A stretch of DNA of 64,000 bases from assembly GCA_910589415.1 (NCBI GenBank), contig OU342633.1, forward strand, positions 43,282,210 through 43,346,209, written 5' to 3'. Below, in pieces: positions 34,601 through 47,300 of the stretch. The notes beneath the pieces are model-generated. The model was not told the DNA's origin. It saw nothing but the letters and a program-made list of their open reading frames with translations, and did no database searches. The translations under genes were made by a program, and so were the position numbers. Origin of the DNA: Malachius bipustulatus (Eukaryota; Arthropoda; Insecta; Coleoptera; Melyridae). Within the stretch, counting starts at the first letter, position 1. Each line of letters begins with the position of its first letter.

Positions 34601-35843
34601 GCAACAGGCTCTTATTCTAATTTTTCTAACATTGTTGCCACTATGAACAGTAATACTAACACAATACCACACCTATTTCATGAGAAATGATCATTGTTAA
34701 AGGTATTTATTGTTACAACACAAGCATAAACGCTTTTTGTTATTGTTTTAGATACCATTCAGCTTTGTTGCCACAATGAACAGCAAAACTGTCACAGCTT
34801 TCAATGTACCTGTATCATAAACCTCAAAATTTTATAAATGCCACTATATGAACAGCAATATTTTGTTGTTGCCGCATTTACTTCATGGGAAATAATCTAT
34901 TTATTGTTGCCACCAAAGACAGCAACTGCTGTTAGTATGACCAGCAACAGCGTTTATACCTACTTCATGGCGATCATAGTCTGTTCTAAATTTATTCCTT
35001 TACAGTAAAGTTCAGATATTAAATTTTTTATTCTTATGTCATTATTACCACTCTAAAGATTACCCACTCTGAAGACAAGGAATTTTTCATGATAAATTGT
35101 CTCTTTTCACTTTCAACACTTACAGTAATGTATGGAACGCTGTCATTGGTTGTTATTATTGTTGCCACTGTGAACACGCTGTTACCACACATTATGAATT
35201 TATGAACAGGAAACACTGCCTTACCATATTTTATCATAATCGTACTGTTTCCACTACGAGTGCTCTTGCCAATAAGAACAGCAGCATGCATGGGAAATAC
35301 CCTTTACTGACATTCCGTAACAGCAAAAGTACATAAATATTTAGCTGTTATTGCATTTAATTGTTGCCACTTTGAATATTTAATTTTTTCTTGACACCAT
35401 TACAATCAGCAACATGCTACATATGGTTTTGTTTCACATTAAATAATTTCCTGTACTTTGCCACTATGAAAACTGTTGCCACTGTGAACAGAAACATTGC
35501 CACATGATAAGAATTTCCTGAGAAATGGTCTAGCACATTTCTAGTTTCAAGCAAAGTAGATTTTAAAGAGCTCTAAAATCTTTATTTTAGATTATTATTT
35601 GTTGTTGCCACAATGAACAGAAGATATTTGTTTTACAGCGACATACAGGAGACCACAAAGAAGCTGATCCAGCCAAACGATGTAAAACACCGAGAATTTA
35701 TATCTCAATCGTTTGTGTACCCGTGGCGCAGCTCAGGCCCCAACGGTTTGTACAAAGGCATGGACAGGAGTATCAGCGATCAGATTCGATTAGCGACCAT
35801 TAAAAGGATGCAGATTAAAAGGAAAGTCGTTAACGGTGTCTAA
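31624..35843 (+). CDS. MOK-type MAPK-like serine/threonine kinase
   Basis: Ten exons join in frame to 540 residues: 31624-31645, 31700-31814, 32639-32728, 32781-32861, 32924-33247, 33528-33632, 33693-33863, 33925-34000, 34057-34490, 35639-35843. Kinase landmarks: glycine loop KKIGEGSFSEV, Lys38 in YAAKK, catalytic Asp133 in FHRDIKPEN, ADLGS at the usual DFG position (human MOK has DFGS), activation motif Thr173-Glu-Tyr175 in YTEYISTRWYRSPE, and WAAGCVFYEM. This is the MOK branch of the RCK family (with MAK and ICK/CILK1), linked to cilia. The 32862-32923 intron must use a GC donor (AAG|GCATGT) to keep the frame. A His/Ser/Lys-rich tail of about 210 residues follows the kinase domain. AATAAA is at 35896-35901. 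Confidence 0.93.
34630..35625 (+). repeat. Degenerate repeats in the last MOK intron (GTTGCCAC...ATGAACAG)
   Basis: The word GTTGCCACnATGAACAG and variants recurs at least eight times (for example near 34632, 34766, 34844, 35157, 35359, 35475 and 35603), often followed by ...CTTCATGGGAAATNATC. Spacing is irregular, roughly 80-120 bp, and the units have drifted. The last copy ends only about 20 bp before the acceptor of the final exon. It could be a decayed minisatellite; no known transposon family was recognised. Confidence 0.65.
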
Positions 35844-38193
35844 TCTAAAGTGATATTTCGTCCTGTGATTTTTTTGAGGTTGTTGAACAAATTCTAATAA
35901 AATATTAATAAATTTACTGTCTTTAATTAACTCCCATACCAGTCTGTTCAGAAATGGTTTCTCAATATATAATACACCAAAGGTATTGTGGTTTGTGGTT
36001 GGTTACCAATAATATTTTCATTATTATTATATAGGACTTTTACAAAAAAAGTGGTTTTCCAAAATTCTCCTGTCCACTTTGTATGTTTATTTCTCCCAAA
36101 TGTAAATTTTTGGTCTTCAAAATGCTCCTGTAGGTTTTCTTTAAAGTTTTTCACATTAAAATTTGAATTCTTGTAGAACTTATCGAGGTTTTGGATTTGG
36201 GTTAAAATTTCTGTGTAAGTAAGGAGTGGCCTGGTGTTGCATTTGAGAAAAACCGGTTTGAGTCGTTTCAAAATGGCGCTCATTGATTTTTTTTGTAAAA
36301 ATTGGTGTTTTTTGAGCCTCTGTATAAGTAAGGTGGGAAAAAACTTCAAAACTAAATGAACAGGATGGCAATAAACGTTTTTAGAACAAACTATCCTCGG
36401 TGTAAAAAACTATCAATTTTTCCTATAGGGTGGCTGCACAGTAGGGTACCTGTATTATCGACATTAAGCGCCAGTGTCGGTAATATAGGTTCTCAAGTTT
36501 TGACAACAGCATCCGCCAGGCGGCGCTGTTTCATACACCAGTGGCGTGGGTAAGAAAAGGGTATAAATGGTTAAATTTCTATAACCATTTTATGAGCACA
36601 TTTTTGAAGGAATTGAACTGAATTTTTTACAGCAGTAAACTATACTACTAACCTTTAACCTTACAAAATTTCAAGAAGCAAATATGGCGGAGATATTCGA
36701 AATTTTTTAGGTGATGTTTATTTCTCTAAAATTTCAAATTTTCGATTTTAAAAACGTCTTGTAGCTCTACCTTACAAACTTTGGGCATGTTACCCTTCTA
36801 AAAAAAGATGGAGGACTGTAAATGTTTGTTAAAAGACGCTTTTAAAAAAACGTTTTTTTTTGTACAGGTCTTTCAAAATCTAGCAAAAAACAAAATTCTT
36901 TAAAAACTTATCACAGGTCACAGTTTTCAGTCTGGAGAACTGAAATTCTTGTAATACGATAGTTAGATGTAGGGGGGTTGTCTGGTGTTACATTTTTAGA
37001 AATATTCGTCTAGTCGTTTCAAAATCGTCCATTTGAAGTTTTGTAAAAACTGATATTTTTTGAACCCCTGTATATGCAAAATGAACAGGATAAGAAGGAC
37101 GTATCCCAATGTAATATCCATGTGTCAGGTCATAATTGCTCATTTTCTATATTCATTTTAGAACTAGATATAGAATATACAACTGCTACACTATAATAAT
37201 GATCATGAAAAATTTCAGGGAAGTCAATTTCCAAACTGGTGATAATATTCATAATCATCAACCGATAACAATAGCCACTGATGAGGAAGGTTTTTTTTAT
37301 TAGGTAGGTACTTGTCAGAAAAAAGGAAAGGGAGTTGATAAAATAAGCAAATAAAGCAAAAAATAAGAACTTTATTGTTTAAACAGTAACGTATATAGAT
37401 AGGTAGATATATTATAATATACTTAATTGACAATGCATCTTAAAACTTATTAACAATTATTATATTGCTACTCTCACTTTCTCAAATCTGATTTGAGTGG
37501 CATTTTTTGAACTTTATTAAATTATTTGTGCGATTGAACTGTATTTGATTGTTTACTGGGACTAGGTCTGTTTCCAAGACAGTTCCTTTGAACAGTAAGT
37601 AAATTTATTTACTTACATTACAACCATTGACATTACATTATCATGACAAAATTATATAAATGAAGGGAATTTTGCACATAATAATCCCACATCATTGTTG
37701 CCAATTCAATATTATTTATTGAAAACGTTAAATTCAGATCTAATTTTCAAATTCAATCGCCCAAAAACCGTGTTAAGCATCACGAATTTTAAGGACTATT
37801 TATAACATTCTTACAGACAATTGGTAAAATCGGTCTTAATTCTTAATATACCATTATTGTGCAGTAATGAAGCCTGCTTATGATTTTCCAGGGTTCTCTT
37901 GTGAGTCAGCTAGAAAAAAAAAACACATGAGTCATAATATATCTAGATCCTTATTATAAACATATCTATAATAAAAAGATAGAATTTTTCACAAACAACA
38001 GCACCACAAAAATATTCATCCAACTAACACTCAAGTTTCTGTTCAGGCCTAAAATTTTATTTCCGTATTGACTTAAATTCAGAATTTCGTCTTGTCAGTA
38101 AGGCATTTCAATTATTGTAATGATGAAAGTATATTAATTTTTTTTAATAAACACAAAAAATCAAGAATTAATGTTACTTTTAATTAAAAACAC
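35844..38193. other. Intergenic, repeat-rich; no gene recognised
   Basis: The MOK 3' flank is followed by AT-rich sequence. Two stretches are related to each other: about 36190-36345 and 36985-37075 share GTCGTTTCAAAAT and a TTTTTTGAACCCCTGTAT-like word, suggesting fragments of one dispersed repeat. At 36437-36494 sits another copy of the short ACCTGTATTA...GTGTCGGTAATATAGG palindrome. A minus-strand open frame at 35948-36349 lies in the repeat-like part and has no recognisable domain, so I do not call it a gene. Confidence 0.45.
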
Positions 38194-38196
38194 TGA

Positions 38197-39465
38197 CAGC
38201 GGGTATTATAAAGGATCATTAAGTTAATGGGCAGATTTCTGTGCTCGTTTTTGAAGCTAATATCGACGCTAAATCACTTTTATTAATATTTTTGTAATCC
38301 TTTTCATAAAATTTATGTTTTCAACCCTTACTTTGTAGAATCTCTGCATACTGATGGATGATTAATAAAACACTAATGTTTAAAAAAATTCTACTGTATA
38401 CTGATGGATAATATAAACATTACACGTGTTTAAAATAGACGTATGTAAATAAAATTCTAAAATTCTAAAATTTTATTTACATACGTCTGAAGATGCTATT
38501 TTTAAAAGTAGCGAAACACGTGTAACATTTATATTTCCATCAATATACCGTGTGTCCCCGGATAGGTGAAACGACTCTTATAAAAGACAAAAATTTTTTG
38601 ATTTCAATTTTAATTTTTTGGGGTTCAGCCCTGCTTGGCGAAAGAGTAATTTCTAACAACATTTTAGTTTTGAAAAATCAAGCATGCCTTGGAAATTTCC
38701 AAGAAACCGGTTTTTCTGTTGAGTAAAGTGCCTTTTATGTGGCAAATACGACAAAATGTTATTTGGAAAAGTTGTTCAGAATCAACATTTAAGTCCCTAT
38801 ACGAAATTTCAAAATCATAGGCCAACTTTTATTTTTTTCATTTATTTTTATGTTAATTTCACAAATCAAAGAATTTCATAATTTGAAACAATGACTGCCA
38901 TGGAAAAACCAAATTGTACCCATAGCAATAGCAATTTGTCAATATCAGTCTTTGTTACAAATGAAATTCTTTGATTTGTGAAATAAACATAAAAGTAAAT
39001 GTAAAAGATCAAAGCTGGCCTATGATTTTGAAATTTGGTATACGGACCTAAATGTTGATTCTGAACAACTTTTTCAAATAACATTTTGTCGTATTTGCCA
39101 CATAAAAGGCACTTTACTCAACAGAAAAACCGGTTTCTTGGAAATTTCCAAGGCATGCTTGATTTTTCAAAACTAAAATTTTGTTAAAAATTATTCTTTA
39201 GCCAAGCAGGGCTGAATCCCAAAAAATTAAAATTAAAATCAAAAAATGGTTGTCTTTTAGAAGAGTCGTTTCACCTATCCGGGGACACACGGTATAGTAG
39301 AATTTTTTTAAACATTAATGTTTCATTAATCACCCATCAATCCTTTTCATGCCAAGAATGAGGAATGACAAAATTGCAATATTTTCCACACAGAGTCGAT
39401 ACCTTTTCTAAAAACGGCCACAGAAATCTGCCCGTCAACTCAATCAGCCTTTATAATACGCGCTG
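38197..39465. mobile_element. CAGCGG TIR element (copy 2), interrupted by a CCGTGTGTCC foldback element
   Basis: The left end is CAGCGGGTATTATAAAGGAT; the right end on the minus strand is CAGCGCGTATTATAAAGGCT. TGA is duplicated on both sides (38194-38196 and 39466-39468). The inverted arms continue (GGGCAGATTTCTGTG) and resume either side of the insert at 38548-39292. A tight hairpin at about 38440-38488 (GACGTATGTAAATAAAATTC and its complement) lies in the left half. It is the second copy of the family at 587-2144. No coding content. Confidence 0.8.
38548..39292. mobile_element. Foldback element, CCGTGTGTCCCC ends, TATA TSD
   Basis: Almost perfect inverted arms start CCGTGTGTCCCCGGATAGGT and are flanked by TATA on each side (38544-38547 and 39293-39296). 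The arms pair over about 330 bp (for example AGCATGCCTTGGAAATTTCC near 38682 and its complement near 39145). It is inserted inside the CAGCGG element copy 2. The ends differ from CAGGGTG by sequence, but the TATA target is the same. Confidence 0.85.
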
Positions 39466-41316
39466 TGAAAAAATGCTCAGCGAACAATGAACATCACTTT
39501 ATAGCACCGGCAGCAGCACCAGCACTAGCACTTTTGCACCACTCTTCATTCATAATTATAAAGAAGAGACACAAGCAACAAAAAAAGCAACAGCAGCCAA
39601 GTTTGTCATGTTTTATAATGGGATCTAATCTGATATGAATAAGGAAGCTTATATCACTGTCAATTTGGGTGATTTATGATCATCAGTATTATAGAGCCAA
39701 AAGTCATTGGTGAATTTTGAATAATTTATTATAATATGTTAAAATAAATTAACAATCACATCAATTAAAACAATCACAGGAAAATAGTTAAGAAAAAAAC
39801 ATGCAGAAAGAAAGTTAAGAAAGAGTACAAGTGCACTTTGTATTTTTTTTTTTACTGAATTATATCATAACGAGTGATTTTGAATTATGTATTATTATCA
39901 AGGCGGCTGTGAATGCTGATTGCTGATTTCAGGTTAATTGTGGTGCGAAGATTAGACTTCATTTCAATGTTAATAATAATAATTGTTGAAATAGTGAATT
40001 AAATCGAATTAACAAATTCAATTAAAAAAACCCTGAAAAAATGATTTTTTAAATCCAGTGCCCCAATTGTTTAATACTAGTTGAAGAACTTTTTGGTGAA
40101 TTGGGATTTATCTGACAACAGTGACTTATAAAACCTGAGATTCTATACCTATTCACACCCCCCTTGAGCATAAATAATAATAAAAAACCGCTCGTCAGTT
40201 ATATAATATTTTTATGTTTTAGAAATAATAAAAAATAATTAAAAAAAAAATAAAACTAAAAAAATTTGATCATCTGATAAATCATTTTAGCACCAAACTT
40301 TAATTTTAAAAACATTTTGCATATGTACAAGTAGATCATTTTTTAGCAAATAAAAACATTAAAATGTTTGGAATAAAAAGAGACTTTAGTCAATTATTAA
40401 AAATAATAAAAAAAAAAATAAGTGAACAATTTTTTCATCAATCTTTGCTTGAGATCACAGATTATTATTTTATAAAATTTTGAAACTGGTTAATATTAAA
40501 AAATCATATTGTTCATGTATAAAAATCACAATAAGGTATGTAGTTAAAAAATAAATAAACTTTGACTTTATAATGTTCTATAAAAACAATAAAATCTTTG
40601 GAATAAAAAGAGATCATCTCAATTAAATCACATTTTGCAAATGTATGCTCAATCGATTCCAAGCTTGTCAAACTGAAATCAAGATTCTCCCTTATCAATT
40701 TTCGATTTAAAATGACTCGCCTTTAGAGAGGCCCAGAAAAAATTTAATTTTCCAACTAAATTGTTAGAAAATCTCCAACCCGTAAGAAATTTCACAAACC
40801 TGAAATCGACCGGTCATATTCATAGAAATAAATCACAGTCGTTAACAGCCAGTCTTTAAAATCTTTAGGACGGTTTTAAATTATTTGATCACAATGTATT
40901 TTTTTTAAGTATGGGGGTATAGTGGGCGCGGAAAGAGGCTAACCCTACCATTGACCCCCAGGAAATTCCCTATTTATTTATTTATTTTTTATTTATTTAT
41001 TTATTTATTTTACATAATTTTTACATAAGCTATGCTCTTCACTATTCACAGTCGTTAACAGCCAGTCTTTAAAATCTTTAGGACGGTTTTAAATTATTTG
41101 ATCACAATGTATTTTTTTTTTTAAGTATGGGGGTATAGTGGGCGCCGAAAGAGGCTAACCCTACCATTGACCCCCAGGAACTGCCCTCATGTTATCCACT
41201 TTACTTGTTGTCTATTTAGGAAGAGATGGTGCAAATTGACTATGATGCAGCCAATAAGGAAAGGAAGAATGAAGGAAAGGCAAAAAACACACACCAAAGC
41301 ACAAAACAAATCACAC
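39466..41316. other. Intergenic, A/T-rich, downstream of the N4BP2-like gene
   Basis: Very A-rich low-complexity sequence (for example 40200-40400). Apart from the segmental duplication at 40833-41180, no gene, RNA or transposon end was recognised. The right end should include the 3' UTR of the minus-strand N4BP2-like gene. Confidence 0.45.
40833..41180 (+). repeat. Two direct copies of a 132-135-bp segment with a (TTTA)n spacer
   Basis: Segment 40833-40964 and segment 41046-41180 are nearly identical from TCACAGTCGTTAACAGCC to TTGACCCCCAGGAA, differing mainly in a poly-T run and one base. Between them is a (TTTA)n tract at 40971-41011 plus about 35 bp. This looks like a recent tandem duplication of about 213 bp. 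Confidence 0.85.
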
Positions 41317-44300
41317 TCATTTGCTCTTTGACGACCAAACCCATGCAGGCTTATAATCTTTTAATTGTTTAGACATACGTTTTCCAGCTTCCACTTCCTC
41401 AGTTGTGTAGTTGTTCGCTCTGACGGTGACCTTCAGCGATCCCTCATTGAAATGAGTGAAACTGGAATAAATTATACAAAATTCTAGGAGACGGTCCATT
41501 TTTTTATTTTGAACAAATTTATGTTTTGGTTTTTTTTAAGCCTGGTAATGATATTTCTTGCTGCTGTTTTTATTTTGTTATTTTGGTGGGAGTTAGTGTT
41601 GCTGTTACAAAAGTATTTGGTTTACCAGGAATTTTTAAGAGACAAAAATAATTCTAAGTGAATTGGATTTAATTGGATTCTAAATTTGGATTTAAAAGGT
41701 AAAACAAAAACGTTCTTGCAAAAAAAAGAATTTTTGATGGTAGTTTTTGATTGTCATATTTTTTGTTAAATTATTAAAAGAAAAAAGAAAAATGTGAATT
41801 TTTTTATCCAATTTTCAGGAGCTGTAAGTTTTAAAAAAGTTTTTAAAAGTCTAGAAGGACAATTGAAATAAATAACTTTAATTTCATTACTTCATTTGAA
41901 GAGGGGAAAAATTTGGTCAAAGTTTTAAGAAAGTTATAAAGAAATTGGTACTTACAATAGTTCCCTCTCTCTGAGACGGATCATGACCTCGGGCTTGATC
42001 TTGGCGATGCCGTTCTTGCTGTTAGCGCCCCTACCTGTGATGATGAACAGTTCGGCTATCTTTCCGCATTTCAGAGACAGTATGTGCTTGTCCAGGAACA
42101 TGTCCAGGGCTGTCAGGGCTTCCTTGACAAACAGGCCGTGGAGGTCGAGGGTATTTTCGTTGTTATTGTTCTTGATGCCGTTCTGGGTCATGCATCGTGT
42201 TACGGCATAGCCGTTTGCCCTCTCAAACAGTTTGGTCAGTGATTGGGAGAAATTCGAATAGAATTCGGCGATTTCTCCCTGACCACTGCGCAGGAATTTA
42301 CTGGCATTTTCGCTGAATCTCACCCTGTCTTGGTAGAACTTGTTGCCGTGGCTTCTGATGTTTTGTACCTCCATGATTTCTTCCAAGTCCACATTACACT
42401 GTCAGGGAGGTGTTAATGATTAAAATTATTATTTTACAGTTATTATTCTACTACGCGTCTACAAAGTAAGGGATAAGATCATAAATTTTATGGAACGGGA
42501 TGGGAAAAATGGTTTTCTTAACCGTTTACACCAAGAAAAGTAAACTTACATCGTCTTCGAATGTCTGCTCATCCAGTCGCATCTGTTCGATGGTTTCTTC
42601 GCTCACGGGAGGTTCGTATATCGTGGGATCCTTCGAGACATTATCGTTCGGGCAAGAATCCAGTAAAGTGTTGAGCGTTTCCAGGTACTTGTAATCGTTG
42701 GCTTTCAGCACTTCGGCCATCGAAATTTTGTCAAAGTCCGGGAAAACGGTGAACAGTTTATTGTAGATGGCCCTGAGGACGACGGAATCGGTGGCGGTCT
42801 TGCAAAACTCGCTCTCGGAAACCCCGCTCTCTTCCAGAAACGAACTCGACTGGGTCAGCTCGTCGATGCTCTTCTGCTCTTCGTCGATCTTCCGAGCCAA
42901 CTCCTCGTCTTGCTTCACCAGCTCGTTCAGCACTGCCGTCTGATTGTCTCTTTGCTGATAAGCCGATTCGATATAACCCCCAAAAAGTTCCTGGGCCAGC
43001 GATAGAGGGACCTGCACTTTCGGCAGGAAGCCCTCCGGGTACGCGGGAAGGTTATCCCTGAAAAGCTCGCTCAGCTGTTTCACGAGCTGATCGCCCAGGT
43101 CTAACTCTACCATTTTTTCATCCGCGGGCTCGGAACCGTCCGATTCCGACGAGCGTATGTAAATGACGTCGTTTGAAGTTCCCGGTATCGCCACGTATTT
43201 CGAAAGGTCGACTTTCGGCGGATCGCAAGCACTCGCGGGTTTAGGCACGGGAGAACGCGATATTATGACGTCATTATCATATTTAAACCTCTGTAAGCCT
43301 GGAGACGATTTGTCGCTTTTGGTTCCGCTCTTTCGCTTGTTTTTGATACACTTTTTCTTCTTCTTGGTACTTGTGTCTGCCGCGGGACCGACTTCTTCAT
43401 CTTCTTCATTGTCGGTGCTGTGAGCCAAGCTGTACGAATCCAGATTACCGCCTTCCAGCAATAATTCGGCTGTCCATTCTAGTTCTTCTAGAAAGATTAG
43501 AATATTTTTCACTACCGGAAAGTTTTTCTTTTTTCGTTCAGTTTTTTTTTATGGTTCAATAATTATTATAGTTCGGTCACTGAAGACTTTACCCTCAGAA
43601 AAATTCGTTAAACCTTCATCGATTTGTGTGAGAAAATATTTAGAGGGTGCCTCAAGTAACGAAAGTGACGTAGTGCCGACTTGCGCTTTTACTCTGGGGG
43701 TGGATGCCACCTCTTCTCGGGGGTGAAAATTATTTTATCAAAAATGTCTCTTTTTTCATAATAAGTCTAGGTATGTAAAAAAAGGCAGAGAACAAAAATT
43801 TAGTTTCTTTTTATATTTTTTTTTATTTTTGTACGATAAAATACAAATGCTGAGCCCTTTAACCCTTCAACTTTTAAAAATGAAGGGTTTTTAAAAGTGG
43901 TGATATAGATAATCGTATAACCCTTAAAATTACCTTCAAAATGATTTTTTATAAACAAGATTCAAACTTTCAATTGCTTAAATTTTTGTTGTAATAATTT
44001 CAGTGAAGTTATTTAATATTTTTCGTGAGCTAGGACCTCTACCAACCCTTACCATAAACCACCCCTATGAGATGTAAATGTTAAAATAAGCATTTAATTT
44101 TTTTTATTGAACTTTATTTAAACTTTTAAAAATTGAAAAAAAATGTAAAAAAATCTTTTAACATAAATTTTTTTACTAAATATTTAGTCACAGTCTTAGC
44201 TATCACTATGATCTTCCTCCCTTCTCTTCTCCACTTGGTTTATGTTGTTAGAACTACAAATCAGCCCTATTCAACCATCAAAATAAGAAATTTTCGAAAA

Positions 44301-47300
44301 CTGCAAAAAAACAGTTCAATGATTTTTTTGACTATAAATTCCTCAATTTTGATGCTAGAAAAATTTTCCAAAAAGCATTTTAAAGATAAATGCAAGACCT
44401 ACAAACTCACGTAGGATTGATATTTTTTCCACCCTTATTGTGGAAAGTGGCAAGGGTTGAAGGATTCGAGAATGGTACTAGTCAACCACTAGCCACAACT
44501 TTTGAGAGCCCTCCCTCAATTTTACACTTACGAAAAAAAAAACTTAAATGAAAATTTACAGTGAAAAAAAAACTTTTTGATATTTTGTAATTTTTACATA
44601 TATGCCTTATTTTTTGACTATAATTGAAAAAACTAACTTTTTTATAGAAATTTGTAAAAAAAAATCTGACTTTAAATTGTTATCTTTTCAAAATTGAGGC
44701 TTGTTCATCGTTCAAACTCACAGAATTTACTAACGGTATATTAAGGAAGTGAATTGTAGAAGGGCTAACAAATATTTTCAATTGGGGTGGTTTTGAAGGG
44801 GCTGTTTTATCTTATTTTGGTCATAACTCGGTCAGTTTTAATGCTAGGACCTTTCATAAAAAATAAAAATGAAGGTCTTTTTAAGCACTAGCACTATCAA
44901 AAACTTTCTATTAGTTTTTATCAAAAAATCCATAATTTTTTTATAATTTGAAATTGAAAGTTTCGATTTTTACTGCAAAAGCAAAAGTTTGCTTTTAATA
45001 AGCCATTACCTACTCAGTTTATAATCGGTTTGGAGCAACCGTAAACAAAACCATTGTCTTTGTTTTTTTATTAGCTACAACTCTGTTTATTACGGTCTTA
45101 ACGATAAAGCTCAAACTTTTTGAGATATTTGTGAAAGACCGTTCAAAAACGTGGTAAAAAATCGCAAATAACTCCAAAAGTATTGGCTGTAGGAAAAAAG
45201 TTTATAGAAGAAAAATTACTTAAAACTAGTAGAAATATATTGATTTCTACAGTATTTCTTAACAACCAATTTTGCACCCCCGGGAAGGGGTGGTTTTCAC
45301 CCCCTAGGTAAAAGCAACCAACGGCATTTGGGAGACTTTGAAGTAGAGAGTATGGCGACTACCTAAATTTAAATTTTTATAATTTTAGGAAGTGTTCTAT
45401 AGAATTTCTAGCCAAAACGGGGCTGTACTGGATTAGAATTATTATTAAAAAAAAACAATTTCAAAAAAATTTAGCTTATGCTTATAAGAATCTGAAAAAA
45501 ATGTATGATATTTTCAGTTGTTCCTGAAATATCCTGAAAAAACTGATAATTAGATTTTTTTTATTTTAGCCATATCTTTTTTATTTTTGAAAAAAAAAGT
45601 AGGCTGACATAAGTCGTCTAAAAGCTATCCGTTTGACATTTCAAAAATATTCAAAACCCACTAGATCTCAGGTTTTTCACAGTCAACTTTTGTTTCTTTA
45701 CGTTGTCTAAAAAAAGACTCGAAAAACGGAGAATAAAATTTTTGAAATTTTCTTTCTTTTTCATTTTATTATTTTTTAGTTTCCTAGATTTTTTTTACTC
45801 CACGAATAGTTCTTACATAAATTCCCAACAAATTGAAAGTGAGTAAAATTGTTCAAAACATAATTAAAAATAAAAATTAAAAGTTCCCCATCCTTCCTGT
45901 ACGTGGAAAAAAAAAACTAAAAGTCAAAGGTCAAAAAAATGGGCTCTTCGCGATTTTCAGCAAAACGGTAAATTTTATCATAAAATTACCTGAGACAAAA
46001 ATTGTAGATCATAAAATTATCAATAAAAAATGTATCTATAATTTTTTTCCCAAGAGCCACCGTTTCTGAGCTGCTACAACTTTTTGAACCGCTATATCTC
46101 AGAAACGGTGGCTCTTGAGACAAAATTATTAATACATTTTTTATTGATAATTTAATGATCTACAATTTTTGTCTCAGGTAATTTTATGATAAAATTTACC
46201 GTTTTGCTGAAAATCGCGAAGAGCCCATTTTTTTGACCTTTTGACTTTTAGTAAGTTTTTTTTCCACGTATACGGGAACGATGGGGAACTTTTAATTTTT
46301 ATTTTTAATTATGTTTTGAACAATTATTTTACTCACTTTCAGAATTTCTGTATCTTGGAATGTTTAGATTGACCGGGCTAGAAACTTATCTCTAATTTAA
46401 ACGATTTTGTATCTCTTATCGTTTCCAAGAGTCCCATGTACTGTCCATTGAAATTTTAATGAAAATCGATGGAGGTTCAAAGAATTCTAAGGGTGTTTTC
46501 ACCGTCCAGTGACTGTACTATTAATGACTTAATTAAAAATGATGCAAGAATTATAACAAAAAGACTATTCGTTATTTGTATTTTTTCAAAATTCTCAAAA
46601 TGTGAACTTTACTATTTGCCATTTGCTACATTTTCAGAGATAAGTGGGGTTGTTTAGCTCAGATAGTGTCATGTAAATGCGACTTAATCAAAGATATTGC
46701 TAGAATTACAAAAAAAAAACAAAATGTTGTTTATTTCAGTATTCGCTATATTTCAAAAAAATTCTCAAGAAAACTTTAACTGTGAATTTAACTATTTGCT
46801 AATTGCTACATTTTCAGAGCTAATCGAGGTTTATCAAGTCAACCAATGCAAGTTTGCAAGGCTTTAATGAAAAATTTTGCTAGAACTATGAAAAAAAATT
46901 CCTTATTGATATTTCAGTATTCGCTATATTTCAAAATTCTCAAGAAGATTCTAACTGTGAACTTAACTAGTAGCTATTAGCTGAATATAAGATATGTAAG
47001 TTTAGGACGAGATAAATTTTAGCGAAATAGTTCCTGTTTTAAAAATTGATTTTAAAGCTATCCTCTAACTGCGAGTTCCCCTGTTATTTATTCTTCATCA
47101 TTATAGCAAGTTTAATAGGAATAAGTCATGCGTTACAAAAAATCAACTTACCACCACAAGTCTCATACATATCCTTCAAGTACTTCTTGGGAGTTGTATT
47201 GAAGACCGACTCGAGGTACTGCAAATCTCTCTCCTTGTCCTTCACTTCGAAGTCTTCCGCAGAGACCGAGCAGCTCTTCTCGAATTTCGTCTTTTTCGGC

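Noticed and set aside
35948..36349. Minus-strand open frame of 133 codons downstream of MOK
   Set aside because: Part of it resembles sequence near 36985-37075, so it looks like dispersed repeat. No domain was recognised.
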